Shown here piece after piece: positions 43,957 through 53,361 of a stretch of 64,000 nt of DNA (its first letter is position 1; each line of letters begins with the position of its first letter). The stretch covers positions 1 through 64,000 of the forward strand of contig JAKURV010000004.1 of assembly GCA_022452035.1 (NCBI GenBank), read 5' to 3'. The stretch comes from Acidimicrobiales bacterium (GTDB lineage: Bacteria > Actinomycetota > Acidimicrobiia > Acidimicrobiales > MedAcidi-G1). Position numbers and translations under genes: made by a program. Under the pieces are notes generated by a model. It did not search any database and had not been told where the DNA came from. It was given only the letters and a program-made list of their open reading frames with translations.

Positions 43957-45428
43957 ACGACTACCAGCTCTACATCGATGGCGAGTTTTGCGAGTCCTCC
44001 GACGGGGGCCGGTTCGATACGGTCAATCCGGCCACTGAGGAGGTTTGGGCCTCGGCGCCGGCGGCCACCGAGGCCGATGTAGACCGTGCCGTACGGGCGG
44101 CTCGCCGCGCCCTGGTGGAGGGGGAGTGGCCGACCCTGACGGCCACCCAGCGGGGCCGGCTCCTGAGCCGGCTGGCCGACCTGGTAGCTGATGCTGCCCA
44201 TCACCTCGGTGAGGTCGAAACCACCGACAGCGGCAAGCTGGCCGCCGAGACTCGGGCCCAGTCGGCGTACGTCGCCGACTACTACCGCTACTACGCCGGC
44301 CTAGCTGACAAGATCCAGGGCGACACGCTGCCAATTGACAAGCCGGACCTCCACGTCTTTACGACCCGTGAGCCGGTCGGCGTGGTGGCGGCCATCGTGC
44401 CGTGGAATGCCGAGATGTTCCTGACCGCCACCAAGATCGGGCCGGCCCTGGCCGCCGGCAACACGGTGGTCATTAAGGCCTCCGAGGAGGCCCCAGCCCC
44501 CCTGCTGGAGTTCGCCCGGGTGGTCGACCAGGTCGGGTTCCCACCGGGGGTCGTCAACTTGGTGACCGGGTTCGGTGAGCCGTGCGGACGGGCGCTGACC
44601 AGCCACCCGATGGTCGACAAGGTGGCGTTCACCGGAGGCGTCGACACGGCCCGGCACGTAGTGGCCAACACGGCCCACAACTTGGCTCCGGTCACCCTGG
44701 AGTTGGGAGGCAAGTCGCCGATCTTGGTGTTTGACGATGCCGACTTCGAAGGGGCGGTCAACGGAGCGGTAGCCGGGAACTTCGGGGCATCCGGCCAGAG
44801 TTGTGTGGCCGGTAGCCGGGTTTTTGTGCAGTCGGGCGTTCACGAACAGTTCGTGGATGAGGTGGTCCGACGGGCCGAGGCCATCCGAATCGGCGACCCA
44901 CTGGCCGACGACACGGAGATGGGGCCCCTGGCCACCCGAGCCCAACGGGACCGAATCGAGGCGGTGGTGGCCGAGTCCATCGACCAGGGAGCGACCCTGC
45001 ACACCGGAGGGTGCCGTCCGGAGGGCCTGGACGTCGGGTGGTACTACCGGCCCACCGTGCTGGGGTGCGCCGACCAAGAAGTCCGTAGCACGAGGGTCGA
45101 ACTCTTTGGACCAGTCATGTCGGTGCTTAGCTTCGACACCGAGGACGAGGCAGTGGCCCTAGCCAACGACACAGAGTTCGGGCTGGGCGCCGGGATCTTC
45201 ACCCGGGACGTGTCCCGGGTGCACCGGGTGGCCAGGGCCATCCGCTCGGGCATCGTCTGGGTCAACACCTACCGGGCCATCTCGCCCATCGCCCCGTTTG
45301 GCGGCTTCGGCAACAGCGGATCGGGTAGAGAGGCGGGAGTTGACGCCATCCACGAGTTCACGACCACCAAAACCGTTTGGATCAACACATCAACCGAACC
45401 GATGTCCAACCCGTTCACTATGCGGTGA
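43953..45428 (+). CDS. NAD(P)-dependent aldehyde dehydrogenase, betaine aldehyde dehydrogenase-like
   Basis: A 491-residue aldehyde dehydrogenase, only distantly similar to the one at 41091. VPWNAEMFLTATKIGPAL binds the cofactor, the general base Glu is in LELGGKSPI and the catalytic Cys in GASGQSCVAGSR. GSGREAGVDAIHEFTTTKTVW is a C-terminal block of the betaine aldehyde/2-hydroxymuconic semialdehyde group. Last gene of the GTGA-coupled cassette. Two aldehyde dehydrogenases in one coupled operon suggest two successive aldehyde oxidations or a dialdehyde intermediate. Confidence 0.9.
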   Translation: MNDYQLYIDGEFCESSDGGRFDTVNPATEEVWASAPAATEADVDRAVRAARRALVEGEWPTLTATQRGRLLSRLADLVADAAHHLGEVETTDSGKLAAETRAQSAYVADYYRYYAGLADKIQGDTLPIDKPDLHVFTTREPVGVVAAIVPWNAEMFLTATKIGPALAAGNTVVIKASEEAPAPLLEFARVVDQVGFPPGVVNLVTGFGEPCGRALTSHPMVDKVAFTGGVDTARHVVANTAHNLAPVTLELGGKSPILVFDDADFEGAVNGAVAGNFGASGQSCVAGSRVFVQSGVHEQFVDEVVRRAEAIRIGDPLADDTEMGPLATRAQRDRIEAVVAESIDQGATLHTGGCRPEGLDVGWYYRPTVLGCADQEVRSTRVELFGPVMSVLSFDTEDEAVALANDTEFGLGAGIFTRDVSRVHRVARAIRSGIVWVNTYRAISPIAPFGGFGNSGSGREAGVDAIHEFTTTKTVWINTSTEPMSNPFTMR

Positions 45429-45563
45429 CCGAGGACAAGAGCGGTCAAAGGTGACGGGCTTACACGAATTCGATCGGCTCGCTCAACCAGGGACGCAAAT
45501 GCTTAACGGCTAGAAGCGGGGGTCTAGGACTTGGGTGCCGGGTGGGCGCAAGAGGACCGCCGG

Positions 45564-45569
45564 TACACT
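45564..45569 (+). promoter_or_regulatory. Putative -10 hexamer of a leaderless tig transcript
   Basis: TACACT ends 9 bases before the GTG at 45579. The 150-base gap 45429-45578 holds no gene; a weak hairpin just after the preceding stop (45426-45447) is the only other structure seen. Confidence 0.5.
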
Positions 45570-45578
45570 CCGGCCACC

Positions 45579-46997
45579 GTGGAGACCACCCTGGAGCATC
45601 TGGACGGCGACCGGGTGAGGTTGACCGTCGCCGTCGCCGAGGACGAGTTCGACGTGGCCGTCGATGCCGCCTTTCGTAAGATCGCCAGAGAGGTCCGGTT
45701 GCCCGGCTTTCGGCCCGGCAAGGCGCCCCGAAAGATCCTGGAAGCCCGGCTCGGTAAGACGACCGGGAGACAGGAGGCGTTACACGATGCCCTGCCCAAC
45801 TACTACAGCCGGGCCCTTGTGGAGCACGACGTCGACGCCATCGACTCTCCAGAGATTGAGATCACAGGCGGTCAGGAGACGGGATCCCTGACCTTTGACG
45901 CCGTGGTGCCAGTCCGTCCCAGGGCCACCGTGGCTGGGCACGGCTCGCTGCGGATCGAGATCCCGGCCCCCGAGGCCACCGACGAGGACGTTCAAGAGCA
46001 GGTAGATGCCCTCCGTCGTCAGCACGCCACGTTGGAATCTGTGGAGCGTCCAGCTGACGACGGCGACCAGGTCACCATCGACATCGATGGCCGACTCGAC
46101 GACGAGCCGGTCGAGGGCCTGACGACGAGCGGCTACCTGTACGAGGTAGGTGCCGGAGCGGTAGTCCCGGAGATCGACGAGAACCTCCGTGGCGCATCTG
46201 CGGGCGACGTCCTGGAGTTTGAGGCCGCCCACCCCGAGGAGGACGGCACCCTGGCCTTTCGCATCGCGGTGTCCGAAGTTCAGGCACGGGTGCTGCCCGA
46301 GCCCGACGACGACTTTGCCGCCCAGGCCTCGGAATTCGACACGTTCGGTGAACTAGAGGCCGACATCCGGGAACGGATCACTGGCCTGCGCCGCAACCAG
46401 GCCGGGATGATGGCCCGGGACCGCGCCGCACAAGCCGTCGCCGACCTGGTCGACATGGACATCCCTCCGGCCCTCGTGGAAGTTGAGGTCGACAGCCGGA
46501 TCAATGACATGGCCATGAGGATGCGCTCCCAGGGCTTCGACCTCCCCACGTACCTGGAGGCCACAGGAGGCGACCTGGAGTCAATCCGCGACGAGCTGCG
46601 GGAAGGCGCTGAGGTGTCGGCCCGGGTGGACCTGGGGCTACGGGCCGTGGCTGAAGCAGAGGGCCTCGAGGCCGACGGAGAACCACTGGAGAAGTACCTC
46701 ACGCTGTTGGCCGCACAGGTGGGCGGTGAGGTAGAAGACCTTAGGACGGCACTCACCGAGTCCGGTCGAATGCTCGAAATTCGAGCCGACCTGCGTAAGC
46801 AGGCCGCCCTCGACTGGGTATTCGAGCGGGCCGAGATCGTTGACGAGGAAGGGAATCCGGTAAACCGAAGCCTCCTAGAGGCCCCGGAGCCCGAGATTGT
46901 GGTTCCCGGCGACGACGGACCCATCCCCATCGCCGACGATGAGGTAGGGGAAACTGGTAGTTCGGCCGCGAAGCCGGTCGACGAAGAAGAAGAGTGA
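45579..46997 (+). CDS. tig: Trigger factor (ribosome-associated chaperone and prolyl isomerase)
   Basis: A 472-residue chaperone that binds ribosomal protein uL23 and shields nascent chains. The ribosome-binding signature [14 protein letters not shown] lies in the N-terminal domain. The FKBP-type domain (about residues 150-240) and the helical C-terminal arms follow. The end is an acidic tail (DEEEE). The GTG at 45579 begins the family homology ([14 protein letters not shown]) and has TACACT 9 bases upstream. The stop overlaps clpP as GTGA, and tig-clpP-clpX is a widely conserved order. Confidence 0.96.
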   Translation: METTLEHLDGDRVRLTVAVAEDEFDVAVDAAFRKIAREVRLPGFRPGKAPRKILEARLGKTTGRQEALHDALPNYYSRALVEHDVDAIDSPEIEITGGQETGSLTFDAVVPVRPRATVAGHGSLRIEIPAPEATDEDVQEQVDALRRQHATLESVERPADDGDQVTIDIDGRLDDEPVEGLTTSGYLYEVGAGAVVPEIDENLRGASAGDVLEFEAAHPEEDGTLAFRIAVSEVQARVLPEPDDDFAAQASEFDTFGELEADIRERITGLRRNQAGMMARDRAAQAVADLVDMDIPPALVEVEVDSRINDMAMRMRSQGFDLPTYLEATGGDLESIRDELREGAEVSARVDLGLRAVAEAEGLEADGEPLEKYLTLLAAQVGGEVEDLRTALTESGRMLEIRADLRKQAALDWVFERAEIVDEEGNPVNRSLLEAPEPEIVVPGDDGPIPIADDEVGETGSSAAKPVDEEEE

Positions 46998-47650
46998 ACA
47001 AGATGACGTTGGCAGATCTGAAGACACAGAATTACCTCGTTCCCACGGTGGTCGAGCAGACCAACCGCGGGGAGCGGGCCTTCGACCTCTACTCGCGCCT
47101 GCTCAAGGAGAACATCGTCTTCATCGGCACGCCGATCGACGACACCATCGCCAACCTGATCTGCGCCCAACTGCTGCACCTCGAGTCCGAGAACCCCGAC
47201 CGGGACATCAGCCTCTACATCAACTCTCCCGGAGGCGACATCAACTCCCTCTTCGCCATCTACGACACGATGCAGTACATCAAACCGGACCTCACCACCA
47301 TCTGCTTCGGCCAAGCGGCCTCGGCGGCCGCAGTGCTGCTGGCCGCCGGCACACCGGGCAAGCGCCTGGCCCTGCCGCACTCCCGGGTGCTGATCCACCA
47401 GCCGTACGCCGGCGCCCAGGGGCAGGTTTCCGACATCGAGTTGGCGTCCCGGGAGATCCAGCGCCTCAAGACGCAACTCGAGGAGATCTTGGCCCGCCAC
47501 ACCGGCCAGGACGCGTCCCGGATCCACGACGACACCGATCGCGACTACGTCATGACCGCCGAGGAGGCCAAGGAGTACGGCATCATCGACGAGGTCATCG
47601 ACCAGCGAGACCTAGTGGATAACAGCGGCCCCATCGCCGCCGTGAAGTAG
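46994..47650 (+). CDS. clpP: ATP-dependent Clp protease proteolytic subunit
   Basis: A 218-residue serine peptidase subunit. The triad is Ser110 (GQAASAAAV), His135 (LIHQPYAG) and Asp184 (DTDRDYVM). [11 protein letters not shown] lines the substrate groove. It forms a double-heptamer chamber with ClpX. Actinobacteria often have two clpP genes in tandem; only one is present here. The GTG at 46994 overlaps the tig stop; an ATG 9 bases later is an alternative start. Confidence 0.96.
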   Translation: MNKMTLADLKTQNYLVPTVVEQTNRGERAFDLYSRLLKENIVFIGTPIDDTIANLICAQLLHLESENPDRDISLYINSPGGDINSLFAIYDTMQYIKPDLTTICFGQAASAAAVLLAAGTPGKRLALPHSRVLIHQPYAGAQGQVSDIELASREIQRLKTQLEEILARHTGQDASRIHDDTDRDYVMTAEEAKEYGIIDEVIDQRDLVDNSGPIAAVK

Positions 47651-47673
47651 GACGACGGGCTCGAGGGGGACCG

Positions 47674-48933
47674 GTGGCGAAGTTCGGTGAGGGCGACCTC
47701 CTCAAGTGCTCGTTCTGCGGCAAGACGCAGAAGCAGGTCAAGAAGCTCATCGCCGGGCCGGGCGTCTACATCTGCGACGAGTGCATAGACCTCTGTAACG
47801 AGATCATCGAAGAGGAGCTCTCCGAGCCCACCGAGACCTCGCTGGGTGAGCTGCCTCGCCCCCGCGAGATCTACTCCTTCCTGGACGACTACATCATTGG
47901 CCAGGACCAGGCCAAGAAGATCCTGGCTGTCGCCGTCTACAACCACTACAAGCGGGTGCAGGCCGGGAGTGGTAGCGGCAACGAGGTGGAGCTGGCCAAG
48001 TCGAACATCTTGCTGATCGGTCCAACTGGATGCGGCAAGACCCTCATGGCCCAAACGCTGGCCCGGATGCTCAATGTCCCGTTCGCCATCGCCGACGCCA
48101 CGGCCCTCACAGAGGCCGGTTACGTGGGTGAGGACGTCGAGAACATCCTCCTCAAGCTGATCCAGGCCGCCGACTACGACATCAAGAAGGCCGAGACGGG
48201 GATCATCTACATCGACGAAATCGACAAGGTGGCCCGCAAGAGCGAGAACCCATCCATCACCCGGGACGTTTCCGGGGAAGGGGTACAGCAGGCCCTGCTG
48301 AAGATCCTGGAGGGCACATCAGCGGCCGTTCCGCCCCAGGGGGGGCGCAAGCACCCCCACCAAGAGTTCCTCCAGATCGACACCACGAACATCTTGTTCA
48401 TCTGCGGTGGGGCGTTCGCCGGCCTGGAGCAGTTGATCGAGAGCCGCCACGGCGGTACCGGAGTGGGCTTCGGAGCCGACGTGCGGTCCCCTGGAGAGAA
48501 GGACCTGGGAGCGCTATTTGCCGACGTCCGACCCGAGGACCTCATCAAGTTCGGCCTGATCCCTGAGTTCGTGGGCCGCCTGCCTGTTGTGGGCTCAGTC
48601 TCCCAACTGGAGGCCGAGGCGCTGGTGAGGATCCTGGTGGAACCCCGGAATGCCCTGGTGAAGCAATACCAGCGCCTGTTCGAGTTCGAGGACATCGAAC
48701 TGGATGTCACCGAGGAGGCCCTGGCGGCCATCGCTGACCAAGCTCTCTCACGGGGAACTGGCGCACGCGGGCTGCGGGCCATCCTCGAGGAGGTCCTCCT
48801 CGACGTGATGTACGAGTTGCCGGGTGACGACGAGGCGGGACGCGTCGTTGTCGACCTGGATTCGGTGCAAGGTGAGACGCCGCCCACCGTGGTCCCACGT
48901 AGCGCCGATCACCCCGATCGCGCCGCCTCCTGA
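47674..48933 (+). CDS. clpX: ATP-dependent Clp protease ATP-binding subunit ClpX
   Basis: A 419-residue AAA+ unfoldase. The N-terminal zinc-binding domain has Cys12, Cys15, Cys34 and Cys37. The Walker A motif GPTGCGKT is at residues 116-123, the Walker B is IIYIDEID, and GYVGEDVEN is the typical pore-1 region. It unfolds tagged substrates and feeds them to ClpP, encoded 23 bases upstream. The GTG at 47674 follows GAGGGGGA. The folC gene begins 10 bases after the stop. Confidence 0.97.
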   Translation: MAKFGEGDLLKCSFCGKTQKQVKKLIAGPGVYICDECIDLCNEIIEEELSEPTETSLGELPRPREIYSFLDDYIIGQDQAKKILAVAVYNHYKRVQAGSGSGNEVELAKSNILLIGPTGCGKTLMAQTLARMLNVPFAIADATALTEAGYVGEDVENILLKLIQAADYDIKKAETGIIYIDEIDKVARKSENPSITRDVSGEGVQQALLKILEGTSAAVPPQGGRKHPHQEFLQIDTTNILFICGGAFAGLEQLIESRHGGTGVGFGADVRSPGEKDLGALFADVRPEDLIKFGLIPEFVGRLPVVGSVSQLEAEALVRILVEPRNALVKQYQRLFEFEDIELDVTEEALAAIADQALSRGTGARGLRAILEEVLLDVMYELPGDDEAGRVVVDLDSVQGETPPTVVPRSADHPDRAAS

Positions 48934-48943
48934 CCTCGGCACC

Positions 48944-50287
48944 ATGACGGGGTCCGCCGGCCAGCTGCCGGTCGAGGACTTCGCCGGCGCCCTCCGCTTC
49001 CTCGACAGATTCGTCAACCTGGAGGCGGCCGCTGGCCGCATCCACGGCCTCAGCTTGGACGCCATGAGGGGTCTGGTTGAGGTGATGGGCGACCCACAGG
49101 GCGACGTGCCGGTTGTGCACGTGACGGGAACCAACGGAAAGGGCTCGGTGGCCTCCATGGTCGCTGCGCTACTGACGGCTGCCGGACTACGTGTGGGCAC
49201 CTACTCCAGCCCCCACGTCGACACCGTCCGGGAGCGCCTAACCATAGATGGCCAGTTGATTTCCGAGGAGTCTTTCGCCGACCTGCTGGCCGACGTGGAG
49301 CGGTATGCGGCGGTGGCGCCGGAGCGCCCCTCCTATTTCGAGCTCCTAACAGCGGCGGCCTTCCTGTGGTTCAGCAACGAAGCTGCCCAGGTAGGAGTGG
49401 TCGAGGTCGGCCTCCTGGGACGCTACGACGCCACCAACGTGGTGGACTCTGCGGTCGCGGTCGTCACCAACGTGGGTCGGGACCACACAGACGGGACCGG
49501 CGACTGGCGTCGGGACGTGGCAGCAGAGAAGGCAGGCATCATTCGGGAGGGGCGCCCGCTGGTGCTGGGGGAGACGTCCATCGAGCTCACCGGGGTGTTT
49601 GCCGCTGAGTCACCGGACCCGGTGCTGACCCGGGGGGTCGACTTTGGTGTCCGGGGCGCCGAAAGGGCGGTGGGGGGCCAGCTTCTCGAGCTGTGGACCC
49701 CGAGTGGAAGTCACGACGGGATCTTCCTGCCCCTGCACGGCGACCACCAGTCCGATAACGCATCGGTTGCCCTGATGGCCGCAGAGGCGTTCCTTGATGC
49801 CCCGTTGGGTGAGGACGTGGTGGCCGAGGGGTTTGCCGGAGTCCGGATTCCCGGGCGTCTGGAGGTGATGTCCTCCGAGCCCCTGGTCGTGCTGGACGGG
49901 GCTCACAACCAGGATGCGGCCCGAGCCCTAGTTGCGACTGTGTCGACAGTTTTTCCGGTCGGCCGGCGGATTCTGGTGGTGGGCGCGCTGGGGCCCCGCC
50001 GGCCGGAAGACTTTTTTGACGAGTTAGTTGCCCTGGCCCCCGATTTGGTGGTGACCTGCACGGCTCCGTCTCCCCGAGCCGTACCGGCTGGGGAGTTGGC
50101 CGCCCTAGCCGCCGAGCGACGGATGGAGGTGGAATCGGTGCCGGACGCCGTAGATGCCGTCCGTCTCGCGGTGGCGGCCGCTGAGGAGACCGACCTCGTC
50201 TTGGTGACCGGGTCCTTTTACGTGTTGTCGGCGGCCCGTCGGGCCCTGGGCGCTGACCCGGTCGCGGACGACCTGGACGACTTCTAA
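48944..50287 (+). CDS. folC: Folylpolyglutamate synthase / dihydrofolate synthase
   Basis: A 447-residue Mur-ligase-fold enzyme that adds glutamate to folates, and possibly also to dihydropteroate. The P-loop TGTNGKGS is followed by YSSPHVDTVRER. VEVGLLGRYDATNV is a slightly altered form of the family block, then DHTDGTGDWRRDVAAEKAGI. DGAHNQDAARAL marks the C-terminal domain. The ATG at 48944 is 10 bases after clpX. The clpX-folC-ndk order is usual in Actinobacteria and Firmicutes-like synteny, apart from a missing valS. Confidence 0.93.
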   Translation: MTGSAGQLPVEDFAGALRFLDRFVNLEAAAGRIHGLSLDAMRGLVEVMGDPQGDVPVVHVTGTNGKGSVASMVAALLTAAGLRVGTYSSPHVDTVRERLTIDGQLISEESFADLLADVERYAAVAPERPSYFELLTAAAFLWFSNEAAQVGVVEVGLLGRYDATNVVDSAVAVVTNVGRDHTDGTGDWRRDVAAEKAGIIREGRPLVLGETSIELTGVFAAESPDPVLTRGVDFGVRGAERAVGGQLLELWTPSGSHDGIFLPLHGDHQSDNASVALMAAEAFLDAPLGEDVVAEGFAGVRIPGRLEVMSSEPLVVLDGAHNQDAARALVATVSTVFPVGRRILVVGALGPRRPEDFFDELVALAPDLVVTCTAPSPRAVPAGELAALAAERRMEVESVPDAVDAVRLAVAAAEETDLVLVTGSFYVLSAARRALGADPVADDLDDF

Positions 50288-50313
50288 GGGGTCCGGGCTG
50301 GCCCATGCCGCCG

Positions 50314-50319
50314 TAGCCT
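50314..50319 (+). promoter_or_regulatory. Putative -10 hexamer of a leaderless ndk transcript
   Basis: TAGCCT ends 6 bases before the ATG at 50326, in the 38-base gap after folC. Confidence 0.45.
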
Positions 50320-50325
50320 GCGGGT

Positions 50326-50739
50326 ATGGATCGAACGCTCGTTATCTGCAAGCCCGATGCCGTGGAACGCCGCCTCGTCGGGGAGATCATCGGCCGTTTC
50401 GAGGGTAAGGGCCTCACGGTGGTGGCCGCCGAACTCCGACAGTTGGATACCGAAACCCTGGCCCGGCATTACGAAGAGCACGTCGGGAAGCCCTTCTACG
50501 ACGACCTCGTGGCCTTCATGTCCCGGTCGCCGTCCATGGTGATGGTCGTCGAGGGACCCGAGGAGACGTTCGCTGTAGTCCGTTCCATGATGGGGACCAC
50601 CAACCCCCGGGAGGCGGCGCCGGGAACCATCCGAGGAGACCTAGGAACCCTGTTCACCGAGAACCTCGTCCATGGTTCTGACTCCCAGGCCTCGGCCGAA
50701 CGGGAAATTGGGATCTTCTTTCCCGACCTGGCGGCCTGA
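50326..50739 (+). CDS. ndk: Nucleoside diphosphate kinase
   Basis: A 137-residue enzyme that equilibrates nucleoside tri- and diphosphates. The phosphohistidine His116 lies in NLVHGSDS, and LVICKPDAVERRLVG begins the kinase fold. GTIRGDLG binds the nucleotide. The length is normal. The ATG has TAGCCT 6 bases upstream. A hairpin follows the stop at 50747. Confidence 0.97.
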   Translation: MDRTLVICKPDAVERRLVGEIIGRFEGKGLTVVAAELRQLDTETLARHYEEHVGKPFYDDLVAFMSRSPSMVMVVEGPEETFAVVRSMMGTTNPREAAPGTIRGDLGTLFTENLVHGSDSQASAEREIGIFFPDLAA

Positions 50740-50746
50740 GCCCCGG

Positions 50747-50765
50747 TCGTCGGGTCGGCCGACGA
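50747..50765 (+). terminator. Hairpin after ndk
   Basis: TCGTCGG (50747-50753) pairs with CCGACGA (50759-50765) over a five-base loop, 8 bases after the ndk stop. There is no T-run. The remaining bases up to mreB at 50901 hold no gene; a long leader or a promoter for mreB probably lies there, but I see no clear one. Confidence 0.4.
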
Positions 50766-50900
50766 TGCCAACCCTTATGCCCGCGTAGGGTGGTGAGACG
50801 GTTACGAAGAGTGGCAATTGGGTGACGGGCGCGTTACGTTTCCCGGAGCGAGTGGGGCGGACCTGACCTCTCTCACGAGAACCGACGGAGTACCCGGTCG

Positions 50901-51968
50901 ATGGCCGAACCTGTAGATCGACGGCCACGCGTACAAGGGTCACGGCGCACGGTCTTTGGAGCCCGCGACATCGCCGTCGACCTGGGGACCGCCAACACCC
51001 TGGTGTACGTACGCGGCGAGGGGATCGTCTTAGACGAGCCGTCGGTCGTTGCCGTCAACTCGTTGGACGGCAACCTGCTAGCCGTCGGAGACGAGGCCAA
51101 ACGAATGATCGGGCGGACTCCCGGCTACATCCGCGCTGTCCAACCGTTAAAGGACGGAGTCATTGCCGACTTCGAGATCTGCGAGAAGATGCTCCGCTAT
51201 TTCATCCAGCAGGTTCACAACCGGCGCTGGGCCAAGCCCCGCATGGTTATCTGCGTCCCGTCCGGAGTGACCGGTGTGGAGCGACGGGCCGTGCAGGAGG
51301 CCGCCGAATACGCCGGCGCCCGCCCACCTTCCTACATCATCGAGGAGCCCATGGCGGCGGCCATCGGTGCCGGCCTTCCAGTGGCCGAGCCCACGGGTTC
51401 CATGGTGGTCGACGTGGGCGGCGGAACCACCGAGGTGGCGGTCATCTCGCTCGGGGGTGTAGTGGCCAGCCAGTCCTCCAGGGTCGGGGGCGACGAAATG
51501 GACGACGCAGTCAAGCAGTTCCTCAAGAAGGTCAAGGGCGTTGACGTGGGCGACCGAACGGCTGAGACAATCAAGATCCGCCTGGGCTCCGCTCACCCGC
51601 TAACCCAGGAGATTCGTGCCGCCGTGTCCGGTCGGAGCCTCCGTACCGGCCTGCCCGAATCGGTGGAGTTCTCCACCAGGGAGATCCGCGAGGCCCTAGA
51701 GGAGCCGGTTGCTGCCATCATCGACACTGTGAAGGTCACACTGGATCGAACGCCCCCTGAGCTGGCCGCCGACATCATGGACCGGGGCATCACCCTGGTG
51801 GGCGGCGGCGCCCTCCTCATAGGTTTGGCCGACAGAATCCGAGCCGAGACCGGCATGCCGGTCTGGTTGGCCTCCGACCCGCTGCGGTCCGTCGTCGAGG
51901 GAGCGGGCAGTGTCCTGGAGGAGTTCTCCAGGTTCGGGGAGATGATCTTCGGCGACGACGCGGAATAG
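50901..51968 (+). CDS. mreB: Rod shape-determining protein MreB
   Basis: A 355-residue actin homologue that guides lateral cell-wall synthesis. DIAVDLGTANTLVY is phosphate-binding loop 1, VDVGGGTTEVAVIS is loop 2, and GITLVGGGALLIGL forms the adenosine-binding region. IIEEPMAAAIGAGLPV is a further family block. Around 20 extra N-terminal residues rich in Arg precede the fold. It heads mreB-mreC-mreD-mrdA-rodA with no or overlapping spacing, implying a rod-shaped cell. Confidence 0.96.
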   Translation: MAEPVDRRPRVQGSRRTVFGARDIAVDLGTANTLVYVRGEGIVLDEPSVVAVNSLDGNLLAVGDEAKRMIGRTPGYIRAVQPLKDGVIADFEICEKMLRYFIQQVHNRRWAKPRMVICVPSGVTGVERRAVQEAAEYAGARPPSYIIEEPMAAAIGAGLPVAEPTGSMVVDVGGGTTEVAVISLGGVVASQSSRVGGDEMDDAVKQFLKKVKGVDVGDRTAETIKIRLGSAHPLTQEIRAAVSGRSLRTGLPESVEFSTREIREALEEPVAAIIDTVKVTLDRTPPELAADIMDRGITLVGGGALLIGLADRIRAETGMPVWLASDPLRSVVEGAGSVLEEFSRFGEMIFGDDAE

Positions 51969-52823
51969 ATGGTGGCGGTCCCTCGGCCCGCCGGGCGGTC
52001 CCGTCCGACGCTCCTCCTGCTGGTTGCCGCCGCACTGACCCTGCTGACTCTCCAGTTCCGGGGAGCCGAACCACTGTCCGCCTTCCAGCAAGGAATCCGT
52101 GACGTGCTGGATCCCGTCCGGTCGGCGAGCGAACGGGTGGCGCGACCGGTGCAGTCGGCCTGGCACGGCCTATTCGACTACGACGACCTGCTAGCCGAGA
52201 ACGAGCGGTTGGCTGACGAGCTGGCCCGCATGCGCGGACGACGGCTTACCGGCGAAGCCGACAAGGAACTACTGGAGCGCCTACTCGGCGAGGTCGACAT
52301 CGATTACACGACGCTGGAGACCGTCGTCGTCCGGATACTCGGCACACCTCCTGGGAACTTCTCCACCTACTCCCTCGAGGTGGACAAGGGCCAGGACGAC
52401 GGCCTGGAGGAGGGAATGGCCGTGGTCACCGGGGCCGGCCTGGTGGGACGTTTGGAGGTGGTCGACCGTTCCCGGTCGATCGTACGCCTTGCCACCCATC
52501 CGGAGTTCCGGATGGGTGTACGCCTCGTTGGCTCTCAGGACGAGGGCTTAGCCCGCGGCGGAGGGGCCACCGGCCGACTGGTTATCGATGCCGGCATCCG
52601 GTTGGATGCCGTGGTGAAGGCCGGCGAGGTGGTGGTCACCTCCGGTGGTCGCAGCCGCTTCCCGGCCGACATCCCGGTCGGACGGGTGTCCGACCCCGAT
52701 GATGATGCCGAGTTCGACCGTCAGATCATTGTGGACCCGGAGGCCTCCTTAGAGAACCTGAGCTTCCTGAACGTGGTGCTCGATCCCGTCCGCTTCGATC
52801 TCGAGCCGAGCAGGCGACGGTGA
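51969..52823 (+). CDS. mreC: Rod shape-determining protein MreC
   Basis: A 284-residue protein with one membrane helix (about residues 14-29), a coiled coil (about 70-95, with NERLADELARM) and the periplasmic or extracellular MreC beta-domain. GMAVVTGAGLVGRLEVV and GEVVVTSGGRSRFPADIPVGRV are its core blocks. It bridges MreB and the penicillin-binding proteins. The ATG follows the mreB stop directly. Confidence 0.93.
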   Translation: MVAVPRPAGRSRPTLLLLVAAALTLLTLQFRGAEPLSAFQQGIRDVLDPVRSASERVARPVQSAWHGLFDYDDLLAENERLADELARMRGRRLTGEADKELLERLLGEVDIDYTTLETVVVRILGTPPGNFSTYSLEVDKGQDDGLEEGMAVVTGAGLVGRLEVVDRSRSIVRLATHPEFRMGVRLVGSQDEGLARGGGATGRLVIDAGIRLDAVVKAGEVVVTSGGRSRFPADIPVGRVSDPDDDAEFDRQIIVDPEASLENLSFLNVVLDPVRFDLEPSRRR

Positions 52824-52830
52824 TCGGCCC

Positions 52831-53361
52831 GTGACCCACCGGTTCCGCGTCCTGGCCCTGTTGTTGACCGCCACCGTGGCCCAGGTGACCGTGTTTGACG
52901 AGGTTCGGGTGGCCGGAGCGTCGGTCGAGTACCTGCTGCTGGTCTCGGTGCTGACCGGGTACCACGGGGGTCCGGAGCGTGGGGCCGTGGTGGCTTTCTT
53001 CGCCGGGCTCCTACATGACGCCGTGACCATCACTCCCATGGGCCTTCACGCCCTCGTCTACCCCTCATTGGCCGTCGCCACCAGCCACCTGGAGGTTCGC
53101 CTGGCCCGCTTTACCCGGCCGTTCCTCGGGAGCGGCCTGGCTGTCGCCATCGCCGGTGGCGTTCTGGCTGCTGCCGCGGTGGGGAGCCTGTTCGGACTCC
53201 GGGAGCTGGGTGACCCTGGGCTGCTCCGTACCACGGTGGTGGTTGTCGTCATGACGGTAGCCGTAGCGCCACCGACCAGCCGGGCCGTGCGATGGGCGGT
53301 GACCGGGGGCCTGCCCGTGGACGTGGACCTTCGCGGGCAGGGAGCGGAGGGCGGGGGGTGA
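52831..53361 (+). CDS. mreD: Rod shape-determining protein MreD
   Basis: A 176-residue membrane protein with about five hydrophobic helices and a short hydrophilic C-terminus. GPERGAVVAFFAGLLHD and the TPMGLHALVYPSLA block are typical of MreD. It starts with GTG at 52831, seven bases after mreC, and its stop overlaps the mrdA start as GTGA. Confidence 0.88.
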   Translation: MTHRFRVLALLLTATVAQVTVFDEVRVAGASVEYLLLVSVLTGYHGGPERGAVVAFFAGLLHDAVTITPMGLHALVYPSLAVATSHLEVRLARFTRPFLGSGLAVAIAGGVLAAAAVGSLFGLRELGDPGLLRTTVVVVVMTVAVAPPTSRAVRWAVTGGLPVDVDLRGQGAEGGG

